Part shown: positions 29,618-39,201 of the stretch, one piece after another | Position numbering within the stretch: the stretch's first letter is position 1 | How the letters are laid out: every line of letters starts with the position of its first letter | From: Acidobacteriota bacterium | Lineage (GTDB): Bacteria; Acidobacteriota; Terriglobia; Terriglobales; Acidobacteriaceae | Direction of reading: 5' to 3' | DNA: 39,201 nucleotides | Assembly (NCBI GenBank): GCA_021798735.1 | Contig: JAJZCA010000002.1 | Coordinates: 1-39,201, forward strand | Translations under genes and position numbers: made by a program | Notes under the pieces: generated by a model | The model's input: only the letters and a program-made list of their open reading frames with translations | Told to the model about the DNA's origin: nothing | The model's database searches: none

Positions 29618-30556
29618 CTAGTAACTCCATTCCTTATCTAGGACTGATTGCAGAATCTTTCGGACTTCCGCCACCAGATTCGCGTCGTAGGGTTCCTCGT
29701 GGCTTTCGACGTTGTGACGCACCGTTTGAGGCTTGGAGGTGCTGAACAGTGTCGTGGGTATCTCCGGATTCTGGCTTGAAAACTGCAATGCGAGCCGACT
29801 GATCGAAGTACCCTGGCTTCGGCAGAATTCAGCAGCCGCCTGGAAGCGGCTTCGGTCTTCGGTACTGGCGGGATGCCATGCCGCCGGCCCTCGGTCGGTC
29901 AGGAGGCCGGATGCGAATGGTGAACCATTCACAATGCCGATGCCCTTCTGCCTCGCTATGGGCAACAAATCGAGCAACTGGGTGTCATTGAGGCAATAGT
30001 GGTTATGAACCAACGCCGCATCGATGTCGAGGGACATGAAGATCCGCTTCCACAAATCCATCGGGTAGATACCAAAGCTCACATTGCCGATCCGGCCCTC
30101 CCGCTTCAATTCCTGGACCGCTTCGTAGCCTTCACTTAAAGCCCATTCGGCGTGTTTTCTATTCTGATACTCAATGTCGTGGATGTGAATGATGTCGAAA
30201 TACTCGACCCCCAATCGCGCAGAGCTCTCATCCAATGATGCGCGGATGCGCGCTCGCGAATAGTCCAACGTGTCATTGCCATAATTGTTTGGGTCTGTAT
30301 ATTTACCGACTTTCGTGGAGATAAAGTAGCGATCACGCGGCACGCCGCGCAGGGCTTTTCCCAGAACCGTTTCCGACTGCGTGCCTCCGTAGGCTGGCGC
30401 AACATCAAAATAGTTGATGCCGCAATCGAGTGCTGCATGAACCGCTGCGATCGCTTCCGATTCATCCACAGCATGAAACACAGCACTGAGCGAAGACGCG
30501 CCAAAGCTGAGCCGGGATACCTTCAGACCTGTTGCGCCGAGCATGTTGTATTGCAT
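29618..30556 (-). CDS. aldo/keto reductase (L-galactose/L-fucose dehydrogenase-like)
   Basis: 312 aa; MQYNMLGATGLKVSRLSFGASSL, CGINYFDVAPAYGGTQSETVLGKALRGVPRDRYFISTKVGKY; abuts the downstream amidohydrolase without gap. Confidence 0.87.
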   Translation of the reverse strand: MQYNMLGATGLKVSRLSFGASSLSAVFHAVDESEAIAAVHAALDCGINYFDVAPAYGGTQSETVLGKALRGVPRDRYFISTKVGKYTDPNNYGNDTLDYSRARIRASLDESSARLGVEYFDIIHIHDIEYQNRKHAEWALSEGYEAVQELKREGRIGNVSFGIYPMDLWKRIFMSLDIDAALVHNHYCLNDTQLLDLLPIARQKGIGIVNGSPFASGLLTDRGPAAWHPASTEDRSRFQAAAEFCRSQGTSISRLALQFSSQNPEIPTTLFSTSKPQTVRHNVESHEEPYDANLVAEVRKILQSVLDKEWSY

Positions 30557-30579
30557 CGAATTCCCCTTTTATGGAGTTT

Positions 30580-31599
30580 CTAATACCCTGTCATGGAATT
30601 GCCAATAGCCAACACCACGATGGCGGCAATGAGAATCGAAAGGCCAGCGTAAAGAGTTCTCAAGGCCCGCGCCGAAGCTCCCGTCCACTCGCGATTTATA
30701 AACCCGAAGATGTTCGCCACGAGGAGCGTGAAGGCCATGTATAAGGCCCATCCGACAGAGGTGCCGAGACGACCGAGATAGTAGGCGCCCATGCCATAGG
30801 GAATTGTGGCAACAAACCAGATAACCCCCATGAGCACACCGTTGAGCCAGTCATAGGCGGCATCGGGGCCGAAGTTCTTTCGCCATGTACGTTTCTTGAT
30901 TTGCAAACTGCCGAACCAAAGCGTAAGTGCGAAAGCCGCTCCCCAGAAGACAGGCAACCAGCTTGCCAGAGTGGCAAAAACCGGGCTCGCGCCGAACTTT
31001 TGCGCTTCCTCGCCAACCCGACTCGTGAAGGCGAATCCGAGATTTGCGCAGGCACTCAGCAGGCCGGAGGCCACACAGACAATCAAGGCCCGGCCGAATC
31101 CACGCTGCTGAGCGCTGGCGCCTGTCTGACGTTCCCGCAAAAAGCCGCCCCTGCCACAGACCACCACCCCAGCGATGCATCCTGCGATGCCGATCAGAAT
31201 TGCCCGGCCGCCTGACGTGAGAAGATCGAAAGGCGACTTTACCAGGAACGGGAGAAGGGAACCGACCGCAGTGTTGATCCCCATGATGGTTGCAAAACCC
31301 ACCGACATTCCAGCCATGGTGACGCCATAGCCAAATAGGACGGAACCCGCGCCCCATCCGAACCCGAATGCAGCGCCTTTCAAAACTGCTGCTGCGCCCG
31401 CTGCATGGACGGCCTCCGTCCAATTCGGGATGACGAACGCGGCCATGAACAGCGGAAGGATCAGCATCATGACCACGGTGGCGGGTATGTAGATGTTTTC
31501 CAGCTCGAAATTCCGGCGCATCTTCAAAGGAACCGCGAGTCCTCCGCCAGCGATCGCCGCGACCAGTACCAATCCGAATCCCAAAACAGATGAATTCAC
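30580..31599 (-). CDS. RhaT-family L-rhamnose/proton symporter-like transporter
   Basis: Multi-pass membrane protein; AIAGGGLAVPLKMRRNFELENIY, AAFGFGWGAGSVLFGYGVTMAGMSVGFATIMGINTAVGSLLPFL as in RhaT. Likely GTG start at 31599 rather than the track start 31737. Confidence 0.82.
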   Translation of the reverse strand: MNSSVLGFGLVLVAAIAGGGLAVPLKMRRNFELENIYIPATVVMMLILPLFMAAFVIPNWTEAVHAAGAAAVLKGAAFGFGWGAGSVLFGYGVTMAGMSVGFATIMGINTAVGSLLPFLVKSPFDLLTSGGRAILIGIAGCIAGVVVCGRGGFLRERQTGASAQQRGFGRALIVCVASGLLSACANLGFAFTSRVGEEAQKFGASPVFATLASWLPVFWGAAFALTLWFGSLQIKKRTWRKNFGPDAAYDWLNGVLMGVIWFVATIPYGMGAYYLGRLGTSVGWALYMAFTLLVANIFGFINREWTGASARALRTLYAGLSILIAAIVVLAIGNSMTGY

Positions 31600-31917
31600 G
31601 CGGACTTGCCTTCCCTTCGTTGTCCCCCGGCTACCTGGGATTTGCCCGGCAGTGAGGCGAATTCGTTCAGCTGCATTTGTCAGGCTGGTTACGCACAACA
31701 ATTCATGATCATCGAAGTTTTGCCTGTTAAATGTCACGTCATTCGCCGCGCAGTTCGTTCCCTGAAGAAGCCTGGGAGTATCCGCAACTCGATCTGCGTA
31801 CGCGACAGTCCAGGCCCCAAGTCGAGCACCGGGGACGGTTTAGCCCGTATCATGAATTCAAACCTCGTCGCGTCTTAATGTGTTCCGCGCACAAAAACGA
31901 CGCTTCTTGTCACGCTG

Positions 31918-32898
31918 TTAGTTAGCCGGACTCATGTCCACAATGGCTTTCATCAACGTCTGCCGCGCAGGTAGCGATTCAAATTGGATCGCTACATCGG
32001 AAAGGTTCAGTCGGTCGGTGATCCAATGTGTCGTATCGATCTTGCCTTCTTCAATCAAGTGGATGATCCGCGGAAATTGGCCGTAACTGTTGCGGCTTGC
32101 CAGCAGCGTTACTTCCTTGCGATGAAACAGGGAATCGTCGATGCATACTGGCTCACGCGTTAGACCAACATAGACAAGCGAACCTCCCGGCACAACGTAG
32201 TCTAGACTGCTCCCCATCGCCACTGCGTTACCCGTGGCGTCAAAAACGACTTCTGCTTGCCTGTCCTCGGCGGACGGTGATGCTGTGTAGCCCATTCGCC
32301 CAGCAAAAGCTCTGCGCCACTCACTCTTCTCAATGAGATGGACACGAACCCCCAGCGCCGATGCAAATTGCGCTACTGCCATTCCAATCGGGCCGGCGCC
32401 CACGATAATTGCCTCTTCACCGTTCTTCACTCCGCTCCGCATCACAGCATGCGCGCCGATTCCAAGCATCTCGACCAACACCAACTGATCGAGCGTCAAT
32501 ACTTCCGACTTGTGTATCAGGCTGATAGGCACTGGCAGAAACTCCTGCATTCCACCATCCACGTGGATCCCAAGAACCTGTATGCGCTCGCAGCAGTTAT
32601 TTCTTCCTTTTGCGCACGCCCGGCACGCACCACAGCTGATGTAGGGCTCGATGGCGCAGCGGTCTCCCTGTTGGATTCCGCGGTCATTGGGCCCCACTTC
32701 CATCACGATGCCAGATAGTTCATGACCAATGATCCGGGGGTAAGTATAGATAGGATGGCGCCCTGCAAAGGCATGAAAGTCGCTTCCGCATACACCAATC
32801 CTTTCTATTTTGACCAAAGCTTGCCCTGGATCTGCCTTAGATGGCGGGGCTTCCCGCTCTACGAATCTCCCTGGTGCTTCTAATATGACCTGCCTCAT
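31918..32898 (-). CDS. zinc-dependent MDR alcohol dehydrogenase (sugar/polyol type)
   Basis: MRQVILEAPGRFVEREAPPSKADPGQALVKIERIGVCGSDFHAFAGRHPIYTYPRIIGHELSGIV; structural zinc cysteines in CGACRACAKGRNNCC; start 32898 preferred over 33018. Confidence 0.88.
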   Translation of the reverse strand: MRQVILEAPGRFVEREAPPSKADPGQALVKIERIGVCGSDFHAFAGRHPIYTYPRIIGHELSGIVMEVGPNDRGIQQGDRCAIEPYISCGACRACAKGRNNCCERIQVLGIHVDGGMQEFLPVPISLIHKSEVLTLDQLVLVEMLGIGAHAVMRSGVKNGEEAIIVGAGPIGMAVAQFASALGVRVHLIEKSEWRRAFAGRMGYTASPSAEDRQAEVVFDATGNAVAMGSSLDYVVPGGSLVYVGLTREPVCIDDSLFHRKEVTLLASRNSYGQFPRIIHLIEEGKIDTTHWITDRLNLSDVAIQFESLPARQTLMKAIVDMSPAN

Positions 32899-33039
32899 AG
32901 TTTTCGGCCTTTCTGTAGGCTGTTCGTCCGCTAGTTCAGGAGCATCAAGCGAGTCAAAGGAACGCCATCGTCCCAAGGTAATTGATTTCAACGCTATTCC
33001 ACTCGCACTGCAGTTCATCCCCCGTTCTGACCTGCGATC

Positions 33040-35106
33040 TCATGAGCGAGCGGTTGTTAAGTCATTGATTAATGACGGCGCAAGGTGTGGAAAAATTGTC
33101 ATCCGCAAATGGGTCGATCCATAGGGAACCAGCGTGAGTTTCTCTACGGAATCCGATACCTGAGCCGATCGAATATTTGGCAGTGGAGGTGTGAATCGCT
33201 GCTGGGGATTTGTTGAGCTTTGCTGAATCCTCCAATCGTCGATCTTTCTGGCGTTTACATCGAGACTCAGCGGAGGACCTGTCCAAGGACCACTCGTCAT
33301 CGCTTTGCGGCGAAGTTCCGCTCCTGCATCAGGATGACTGGAATCAAGAATCAATCCGTAGTTCCACGCACTTTCTGGATTGGCAATCCACTCAGGGAAA
33401 TCGGGTGTAGACCACGGCTGTTCCATCGCGGAAGTCCAGCTTGCTGTAATCGGTAGCGCATAGACAAGTGGACTGTGCTCCACGGCAATACCGTTTTGCG
33501 GCCAGGACGTCACGGCTGTCTTCATGGGAAGAATCGGGGTTATTGTATCTCCCGGTTGAAACGTTCGGCGCAGAACTGCGAAATTATAGGCCATTTCCAA
33601 TGGTGCAACCGGCTTACCATTTTCAGCAATCGTGGGATTTTTACACCACTGCGGAATGCGCAAATAGAGAGGAAACGATACAGGTTTTGCCGAGTGAAAA
33701 CTCAAGTGAATCGTAGCGTCGAAAGAATAGTTTGTCTTTAGGACGATCTCTATTGGCTGCCGACCTGCACCCGCAGTCGTCTTTACTCGAGAAGTCCCAT
33801 AGAGCGTTGCAGCTAAACCATCCCTGCCATGTTTCATCCACATACGAGCCACGTAGTTGGGGTGGATGCGATGGACATTGCCAGCGCAGCAAGAAACGTG
33901 GTGGCCTGGGTTGGGCTGATACGCCATCTGGGAGGTTCCGCGATCATCCACCGTGTGATTGGAATCCAGCGTAGCCAGTACCTGGTTGGGACTGGAAAAA
34001 TAGTGCAGTCCCTTCCAGTCTTTCTTAATAGCGCCGAATCCCGCATTGAAGGATGCTCGTTCCACACGATCTTCCCAGGCTCCGTTGCCAGTAGCCATTA
34101 GAAGGTAACCCCAGGACCATGTGTAATCTGCAATATCGCATGTCTCATGCGCATCAAGGGAAGTTGTACCGTGGAACCACTCGGAAGTTGAAGGACCACC
34201 GTCGACCAGCATGTGGCGATCGAAAATTCTCTGTTGTGCGGCCACGGCAAACTTTATGTAGTTTTCCTTGCCCGTATGCATGTACAGCAACGCTGGCAGC
34301 TTGCTGACTACTGCATAGGTCACGCCATGAGCATTGATCGGGGTATTAGCGAAAACCCTGGCAGGCGCCAGATCCCCTTGGATCGGTTCTCCAGCTTGGG
34401 TTTGATATTCGCTCCATGCCTGCTCTGCCTTGGCCAATAGCCTGGGATCGCCACAGAGCTCATAGCACCACAGCATCGTTTCCATATTTACGACATTCCG
34501 GTGCACTACACCGTAGTTCGCATCATCTCTCCCCAAGTAGTGCTGCTTGATCGCCTCTACAATCCGCTTGTTGTCGCCTGCTTCTGATGTCGCGGCCATC
34601 GCTCGAAAGAAAATATTGTGGGAAAAGCGGTAGTTATCCTTCTTGGGTGGCAGCAGGTATGCTGGACCCAGGTAACCATCCGCGGCAGGATGGTTCAGCG
34701 TATAGTCCACCGCCACCATGGCTGCACGCAGCAGCCGCTCGTCTTTCAGAGTGAGAGCGCACCGGATGGCTCCATCGGTCCAATATGCTTTATCTTCCCA
34801 GGCCCACCAGCCGTCATGGTATGGCTTTTCGTCCCCAGCCCAATAGGCACCCATAAATGGTTCTGAAACCCGCAGCAACGAAATCGCCAATTCATTTGCC
34901 TGCTTCTCCAACCACCCCCGCAGCCACCCCTCAGGCCGAATCGCTCCGGGCGGAAGGCTTTGAAGCGCTGCGTACGACGTCGGAAATTCGGGTATCTCGA
35001 GTCCTGCCATGCGCTTAGGCGACATCATGCATATAGCGGAGTCCATCGCCGTCACCGAGAGGAAGTGCCGTCGACTCAATTTACCGCTGCCATCGCCACT
35101 TTTCAT
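33040..35106 (-). CDS. GH127-like (DUF1680) glycoside hydrolase, beta-L-arabinofuranosidase family
   Basis: KLSRRHFLSVTAMDSAICM Tat-like N-terminus; IRPEGWLRGWLEKQANEL, WWAWEDKAYWTDGAIRCALTL, HHVSCCAGNVHRIHPNYVARMW typical of GH127. Start MKSGDG at 35106 or track start 35127. Confidence 0.8.
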   Translation of the reverse strand: MKSGDGSGKLSRRHFLSVTAMDSAICMMSPKRMAGLEIPEFPTSYAALQSLPPGAIRPEGWLRGWLEKQANELAISLLRVSEPFMGAYWAGDEKPYHDGWWAWEDKAYWTDGAIRCALTLKDERLLRAAMVAVDYTLNHPAADGYLGPAYLLPPKKDNYRFSHNIFFRAMAATSEAGDNKRIVEAIKQHYLGRDDANYGVVHRNVVNMETMLWCYELCGDPRLLAKAEQAWSEYQTQAGEPIQGDLAPARVFANTPINAHGVTYAVVSKLPALLYMHTGKENYIKFAVAAQQRIFDRHMLVDGGPSTSEWFHGTTSLDAHETCDIADYTWSWGYLLMATGNGAWEDRVERASFNAGFGAIKKDWKGLHYFSSPNQVLATLDSNHTVDDRGTSQMAYQPNPGHHVSCCAGNVHRIHPNYVARMWMKHGRDGLAATLYGTSRVKTTAGAGRQPIEIVLKTNYSFDATIHLSFHSAKPVSFPLYLRIPQWCKNPTIAENGKPVAPLEMAYNFAVLRRTFQPGDTITPILPMKTAVTSWPQNGIAVEHSPLVYALPITASWTSAMEQPWSTPDFPEWIANPESAWNYGLILDSSHPDAGAELRRKAMTSGPWTGPPLSLDVNARKIDDWRIQQSSTNPQQRFTPPLPNIRSAQVSDSVEKLTLVPYGSTHLRMTIFPHLAPSLINDLTTARS

Positions 35107-35289
35107 ATCATCTACCCCAAGCGCCAATTTGATTCCATAGGCATGGGTTCCGGCCTCGGATACGACGCGAGATTCTTTGGCTGCTTCTATTGATTTGAGC
35201 CTGCTTCAGGCAAACGATACCTGTCACTCAGAACAAAAGTTTGGCCAACTTCGGGTTTCTTGTGTAGTTATTTCAGTCACTTACATTGT

Positions 35290-35326
35290 GGTATCCTATA
35301 TACACGTGTCCACATCATACTTATGA
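35290..35326. promoter_or_regulatory. operator-like motif copy 1: GGTATCCTATATACAC ... CATACTTATGA
   Basis: GGTATCCTATATACAC (35290-35305) and CATACTTATGA (35316-35326) recur as a near-identical composite at 35722-35747 directly at the GntR gene start. Confidence 0.5.
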
Positions 35327-35721
35327 GGCATAGTGCTGTCAACATTCATTCTGGTTTGCGGCCAGGGCAGGTTCTCTCCTCTCCTGTGCGTCGCGCAGAG
35401 AGTCGCATATCTCTGAATACGGCCTACTATGGGGCGCAAACATCCCGTTTAACTTGCCCTTGCCGACAGAGTAACGTCGCCCATGCGCTGCTTGACTGCA
35501 AAGTCTTTCCCGGCATACAAATGTGCTGTACCCGTGAGGGCGCTACTGGTCCTGACCTCTTTGATGGGATTAAATGAACCGTCCGAGCAACACCTCCTAA
35601 TGACGGGCTCCTTCCAGAATCCTTAAAGGAACGCTGTTTCGTAATGGATTGGGGCAAGGATCGTCGAAAGGGAGGAGGCCTAAATTGGCCGTCACGGAAA
35701 ACACGCTTGCATCTTGGCGAT

Positions 35722-35747
35722 GGTATCGTGTATACACATACTTATGA
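35722..35747. promoter_or_regulatory. operator-like motif copy 2 overlapping the GntR gene promoter/start: GGTATCGTGTATACACATACTTATGA
   Basis: Contains the perfect palindrome GTGTATACAC; shares GGTATC-N-T-N-TATACAC and CATACTTATGA with copy 1; TTGCAT (35707-35712) and TATACA (35731-35736) could be -35/-10 with 18-bp spacing. Confidence 0.55.
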
Positions 35748-36478
35748 AATCTTATAGTCCAACGTTAGTGCGAAGTCTTCCTGCCGCTGCGCCATCTGCG
35801 TTGCCACGTAAAACCTTGGTCATGACCGCTGTAGACTCGCTGCGTCAGCGAATTATTGATGGCGAGTTTCAAGCGGGAGAATCGCTCAACCAAGTAACCA
35901 TCGCACGCGAATATGCCATCAGTCGTATCCCGCTTCGGGAAGCCATGCGTCAGTTGGAGGCAGAAGGGCTGCTGCTGTTTCAGCCAGGAAAGGGAGCTGT
36001 GGTCTCCGGCCTATCCATGAATGAGATTGGCGAAGTCATTGATCTGCGTGCCATGATCGAACCGGATATTTTAGGAAAAGCAATTTCGCGTTTGACAACT
36101 GCAGATTTGGAGCATGCCAAACGGATTCTCGACGACTACGAGGCGGCATTCAAGAAAAATGAGATTGCAACTTGGGGCGAGTACAACTGGCGTTTCCATT
36201 CGACGCTGTGCGCGCCCAGTGGATGCGCAATCGCGATGGGGATATTACAAGGCCTCCATCATCTGAATGAACGCTACGCCAAGATTCAGATATCGGTCAC
36301 CCATTGGGAACAGCGTGCAGCGCATGAGCATCGAGAGATTCTTGGAGCGTGCCGCAAAAGAGACCGCGAAAAGGCGACGAGGCTGCTCAAGGACCACATC
36401 CTCAGCGCTGGACAAGCGTTGATTGTCCTCCTAGAGCAGCAACGTCATTCAAACGACAAGACCGCAAAGGCAAAATAA
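35744..36478 (+). CDS. GntR-family (FadR/FCD subfamily) transcriptional regulator
   Basis: [59 protein letters not shown] wHTH and helical FCD domain. Start uncertain: TTG 35714 (track), ATG 35744, or ATG about 35822. Confidence 0.9.
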   Translation: MKSYSPTLVRSLPAAAPSALPRKTLVMTAVDSLRQRIIDGEFQAGESLNQVTIAREYAISRIPLREAMRQLEAEGLLLFQPGKGAVVSGLSMNEIGEVIDLRAMIEPDILGKAISRLTTADLEHAKRILDDYEAAFKKNEIATWGEYNWRFHSTLCAPSGCAIAMGILQGLHHLNERYAKIQISVTHWEQRAAHEHREILGACRKRDREKATRLLKDHILSAGQALIVLLEQQRHSNDKTAKAK

Positions 36479-36480
36479 TC

Positions 36481-37590
36481 ATGTCCCCGAAAATCACGAA
36501 AGTTGAAGCTTTTCAGGTGGATCTACCTCTGCGCGAAGGCATCTATAAGTGGTCTGGCGGAAAGAGTGTCGCGGTCTTCGACTCTACAGTAGTGGCTGTG
36601 CACACGGACGCGGGTATTACCGGCTATGGAGAAGTTTGTCCGCTGGGGGCGGCCTATCTCGCTGCTTATGCTCTCGGGGTACGTGCAGGTCTCGCGGAAC
36701 TTGTTCCCCATCTAATTGGCATTGACCCCACCAAACTGTCCGCCGTTAATGATCGAATGGATTTCAGCTTGCGTGGACACCCCTATGTGAAATCCGCAAT
36801 TGACATAGCGTGTTGGGACATTTTAGGAAAGCTTGCCGGTTTGCCTATCGTCGCTCTGCTTGGCGGCCGCTATGGCGAAACCTTTCCGCTCTACCGAGCA
36901 ATCTCACAGGAAGACCCAGCGGAAATGGTCCGAAAGGTGTCTTCATATCGGGCTGAAGGGTACACGAAGTTCCAACTCAAAGTTGGAGGTGATCCGGATT
37001 CGGACGTTGCTCGTATCCAGGAGGTCGCACAGATCCTAGCCGATGGAGATGTTCTGGTCGCAGATGCGAATACTGGCTGGAGCCAGCATCAGGCGCTGCG
37101 AGTTGTAGATGCGGTCCGTGATATCGATGTTTACGTTGAACAGCCGTGCGCCAGTTATCGCGAATGTCTGACGGTGAGGCGCAATACGCATAGACCTTTT
37201 ATCCTGGACGAAGTCATCGATAGTTTAGCAATGGTAGTTGAGGGGATAAAAGACCAAGCCATGGATGTTGTCAACCTAAAGATCTCGAAGGTCGGGGGAC
37301 TCACAAAGGCGCGACAACTCAGGGATTTATGTGTCTCACTTGGGATTGCATTGACCATTGAAGATAGTTGGGGCGGCGACATTACGACCGCTACGATTGC
37401 GCATCTGGCGCACAGTACGCCACCGGACTACCTGTTCTCGTCTACCGACTTCAATAGCTACGTGACCGTGAGTATCGCCGAAGGGGCGCCACAGCGGAAA
37501 GGTGGATGCCTTGCGGCGTCCACCTTGCCCGGGCTTGGTATCGAGCCAAAATGGGATGTACTGGGCGATCCTGTTCTTTCCATTTCATAG
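36481..37590 (+). CDS. mandelate racemase/muconate lactonizing enzyme (enolase superfamily) protein, probable sugar-acid or hydroxyproline dehydratase
   Basis: Start at 36481 right after the GntR stop: [56 protein letters not shown]; catalytic-region [56 protein letters not shown]. Confidence 0.87.
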   Translation: MSPKITKVEAFQVDLPLREGIYKWSGGKSVAVFDSTVVAVHTDAGITGYGEVCPLGAAYLAAYALGVRAGLAELVPHLIGIDPTKLSAVNDRMDFSLRGHPYVKSAIDIACWDILGKLAGLPIVALLGGRYGETFPLYRAISQEDPAEMVRKVSSYRAEGYTKFQLKVGGDPDSDVARIQEVAQILADGDVLVADANTGWSQHQALRVVDAVRDIDVYVEQPCASYRECLTVRRNTHRPFILDEVIDSLAMVVEGIKDQAMDVVNLKISKVGGLTKARQLRDLCVSLGIALTIEDSWGGDITTATIAHLAHSTPPDYLFSSTDFNSYVTVSIAEGAPQRKGGCLAASTLPGLGIEPKWDVLGDPVLSIS

Positions 37591-37624
37591 ATACTGCTCA
37601 AAGATGTGAGAGGGTCATAGCAGA

Positions 37625-37906
37625 ATGAAGAATTTATCGCGCAGAAAGTTTGCAGCGAGCACTATAAATTGCATAGCGCTGCTATCCATTCAAAGTATGT
37701 CGGGCGCATGCGTTAACGAGTCGTCAAACTTAGCTTCACACCCGACAAACAAGCCTTTGAGCTCTTTATCGGATGCGATTCGCGCTGGAATGCCCGAGAA
37801 TGACGAGCGGTGGAATAGGAATACGAAGAAAGTTCAGAGACGACTCGGCATGGCAGCGAAACTACGGTTTCCTGCCATGGAAGATTGCCCTGAATTCTTT
37901 CTTTGA
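37625..37906 (+). CDS. short ORF with Tat/lipoprotein-like N-terminus (93 aa), possibly a truncated exported protein
   Basis: MKNLSRRKFAASTINCIALLSIQSMSGACVN export-signal-like start; short body with no recognisable domain, ends abruptly before GH95. Confidence 0.4.
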   Translation: MKNLSRRKFAASTINCIALLSIQSMSGACVNESSNLASHPTNKPLSSLSDAIRAGMPENDERWNRNTKKVQRRLGMAAKLRFPAMEDCPEFFL

Positions 37907-38094
37907 TATCTTGGCCTCAATATCCACCAACGTCTATGTCCGCAGGAAACACTTTGCGTTGGCACTCTGTTTTCCATGTCAGCTTTTCATTAAGTTCATA
38001 GCAATAGCGATTCGAACAACTTTTCACGCGGCAAAGAACTCCGTTCACATCTTTTGTAATCTCAGTTTACCGATTGAGAATTGAGAGAGTCCAT

Positions 38095-39201
38095 ATGAAG
38101 CGACGTGAATTCCTGAAATCCATCGCCAGCGCTGCTACGCTCTCGCTTCCTCGCCAAACCCAGGCTAGTTCTCTGCACCCTTCTGCCAACAAAGACGCTG
38201 CTAGAGAAACATTCGCTAGTTCGATGCTCTGGTATCGGCAGCCTGCCGCAAAATGGGTGGAAGCGCTTCCTTTGGGGAATGGGCGGCTGGGCGCCATGGT
38301 ATTTGGTGGCACCGCCATTGAGCGAATCCAGCTCAATGAGGATACAGTCTGGAGCGGCGGCCCTTATGACCCGACCAACCCTAAAGGGCAGGAGGCGCTT
38401 CCCGAAATTCGTAGACTCGTATTTGCCGGTGAAAATCTTAAGGCACATCGACTGTTTGGACGTACGATGTTCGGTTTGGCAATTCCACAGATGCAGTACC
38501 AGCCTTTAGGAGACCTCTGGCTGACGTTCGCAGGACAGAGCCACGCGCCGAAACACCAGCTTCAATTGGAAACAGATATGGCACGTATTGTGCCGAATCC
38601 GGTTACCGATTACCGGCGCCAGTTGGATTTAGACGAAGCTATCGTAACGGTCCGCTACAGAGCGGGCGATGTCACATTTACACGAGAAGTTTTTGTAAGC
38701 CCAGTGGACCAGGTAATTGTCGTTCGTTTGACGGCGGACAAAACACGAAGGATTTCTTTTTCTGCAGCGTTGATTGCGGGAAACGATGAACAGAGGGATG
38801 GCGATGCGCGCTATGATGCTGTTCTGCCAAACGAAATAGTGGTGCGCGGTCGTGCGATGTCCGATGAAGGTATTGATGGCCAAGTGCAATATTGGACGCG
38901 GGCCCGATTCCTCGCCGAGGGCGGTACAATCACTGCCGAAGAGAGCACCCTCAATGTTGCGGGGGCAGATGCTGTAACGATTTTGATCGCAGCTGGAACA
39001 AGCTTTATGAATTGCAAGGCCGCAGGCGGGAACCCCGAGCCAAAAATTAAAAAGCAGATTGAAGCAGCTTCAGCAAAGTCCTATGCGGCATTGCGTCAAG
39101 ATCATGTGGTCGAGCATCAGAGGCTTTTTCGACGGGTACAGTTGGATCTTGGCTCGTCGGAAAATGCCGGTCTGTCCACAGATGAACGTCTGGAGAAATT
39201 T
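38095..39201 (+). CDS. GH95 alpha-L-fucosidase/alpha-L-galactosidase-like protein, truncated by the window edge
   Basis: Manual translation from ATG 38095: MKRREFLKSIASAATLSLPRQTQASSLHPSANKDAARETFASSMLWYRQPAAKWVEALPLGNGRLGAMVFGGTAIERIQLNEDTVWSGGPYDPTNPKGQEALPEIRRLVFAGENLKAHRLF, the GH95 N-terminal signature; open to the window end, so absent from the ORF track. Confidence 0.9.
   Translation, partial: MKRREFLKSIASAATLSLPRQTQASSLHPSANKDAARETFASSMLWYRQPAAKWVEALPLGNGRLGAMVFGGTAIERIQLNEDTVWSGGPYDPTNPKGQEALPEIRRLVFAGENLKAHRLFGRTMFGLAIPQMQYQPLGDLWLTFAGQSHAPKHQLQLETDMARIVPNPVTDYRRQLDLDEAIVTVRYRAGDVTFTREVFVSPVDQVIVVRLTADKTRRISFSAALIAGNDEQRDGDARYDAVLPNEIVVRGRAMSDEGIDGQVQYWTRARFLAEGGTITAEESTLNVAGADAVTILIAAGTSFMNCKAAGGNPEPKIKKQIEAASAKSYAALRQDHVVEHQRLFRRVQLDLGSSENAGLSTDERLEKF

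Overview
The gene content suggests an Acidobacteriota chromosome (GH-rich, bshA, Oar-like TonB-receptor remnant, ISAzo13/IS630/IS1380 elements); this is inference, since no rRNA or marker gene is present. The window holds: (i) an edge-truncated IS1380-type transposase and housekeeping or regulatory genes (DinB-like, ribA, LytS-type histidine kinase, bshA, ChbG/HpnK-like deacetylase); (ii) glycan-degradation genes (GH78, a GH18 protein with a large unassigned N-terminal region, LacI regulator, GH2 exo-glucosaminidase-like, discoidin plus GH-A-like protein, DapA-like aldolase, Gfo/Idh/MocA, beta-galactosidase-like protein); (iii) a B12-binding radical SAM protein and thpR; (iv) a probable non-phosphorylative deoxy-sugar (L-fucose/L-rhamnose-like) locus at about 28.8-39.2 kb (amidohydrolase, AKR, RhaT-like symporter, MDR dehydrogenase, GH127-like, GntR regulator, enolase-superfamily dehydratase, GH95). 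Several features fall outside the ORF track: two edge-running CDSs; a formate-THF ligase pseudogene with a large internal deletion; a scar zone with an IclR N-terminal fragment, an N-truncated IS630 transposase and a TonB-receptor fragment; a run of five adjacent stem-loops beside an ISAzo13 remnant; a pair of TTGC-N4-GCAA operator-like palindromes with no obvious target gene; and a duplicated operator-like motif upstream of the GntR gene. I found no CRISPR array, tRNA or rRNA. No clearly new molecular system is demonstrated; the best leads are the sugar-acid pathway locus, the GH18 fusion, the stem-loop array and the bshA/YdjC-fold deacetylase pairing.
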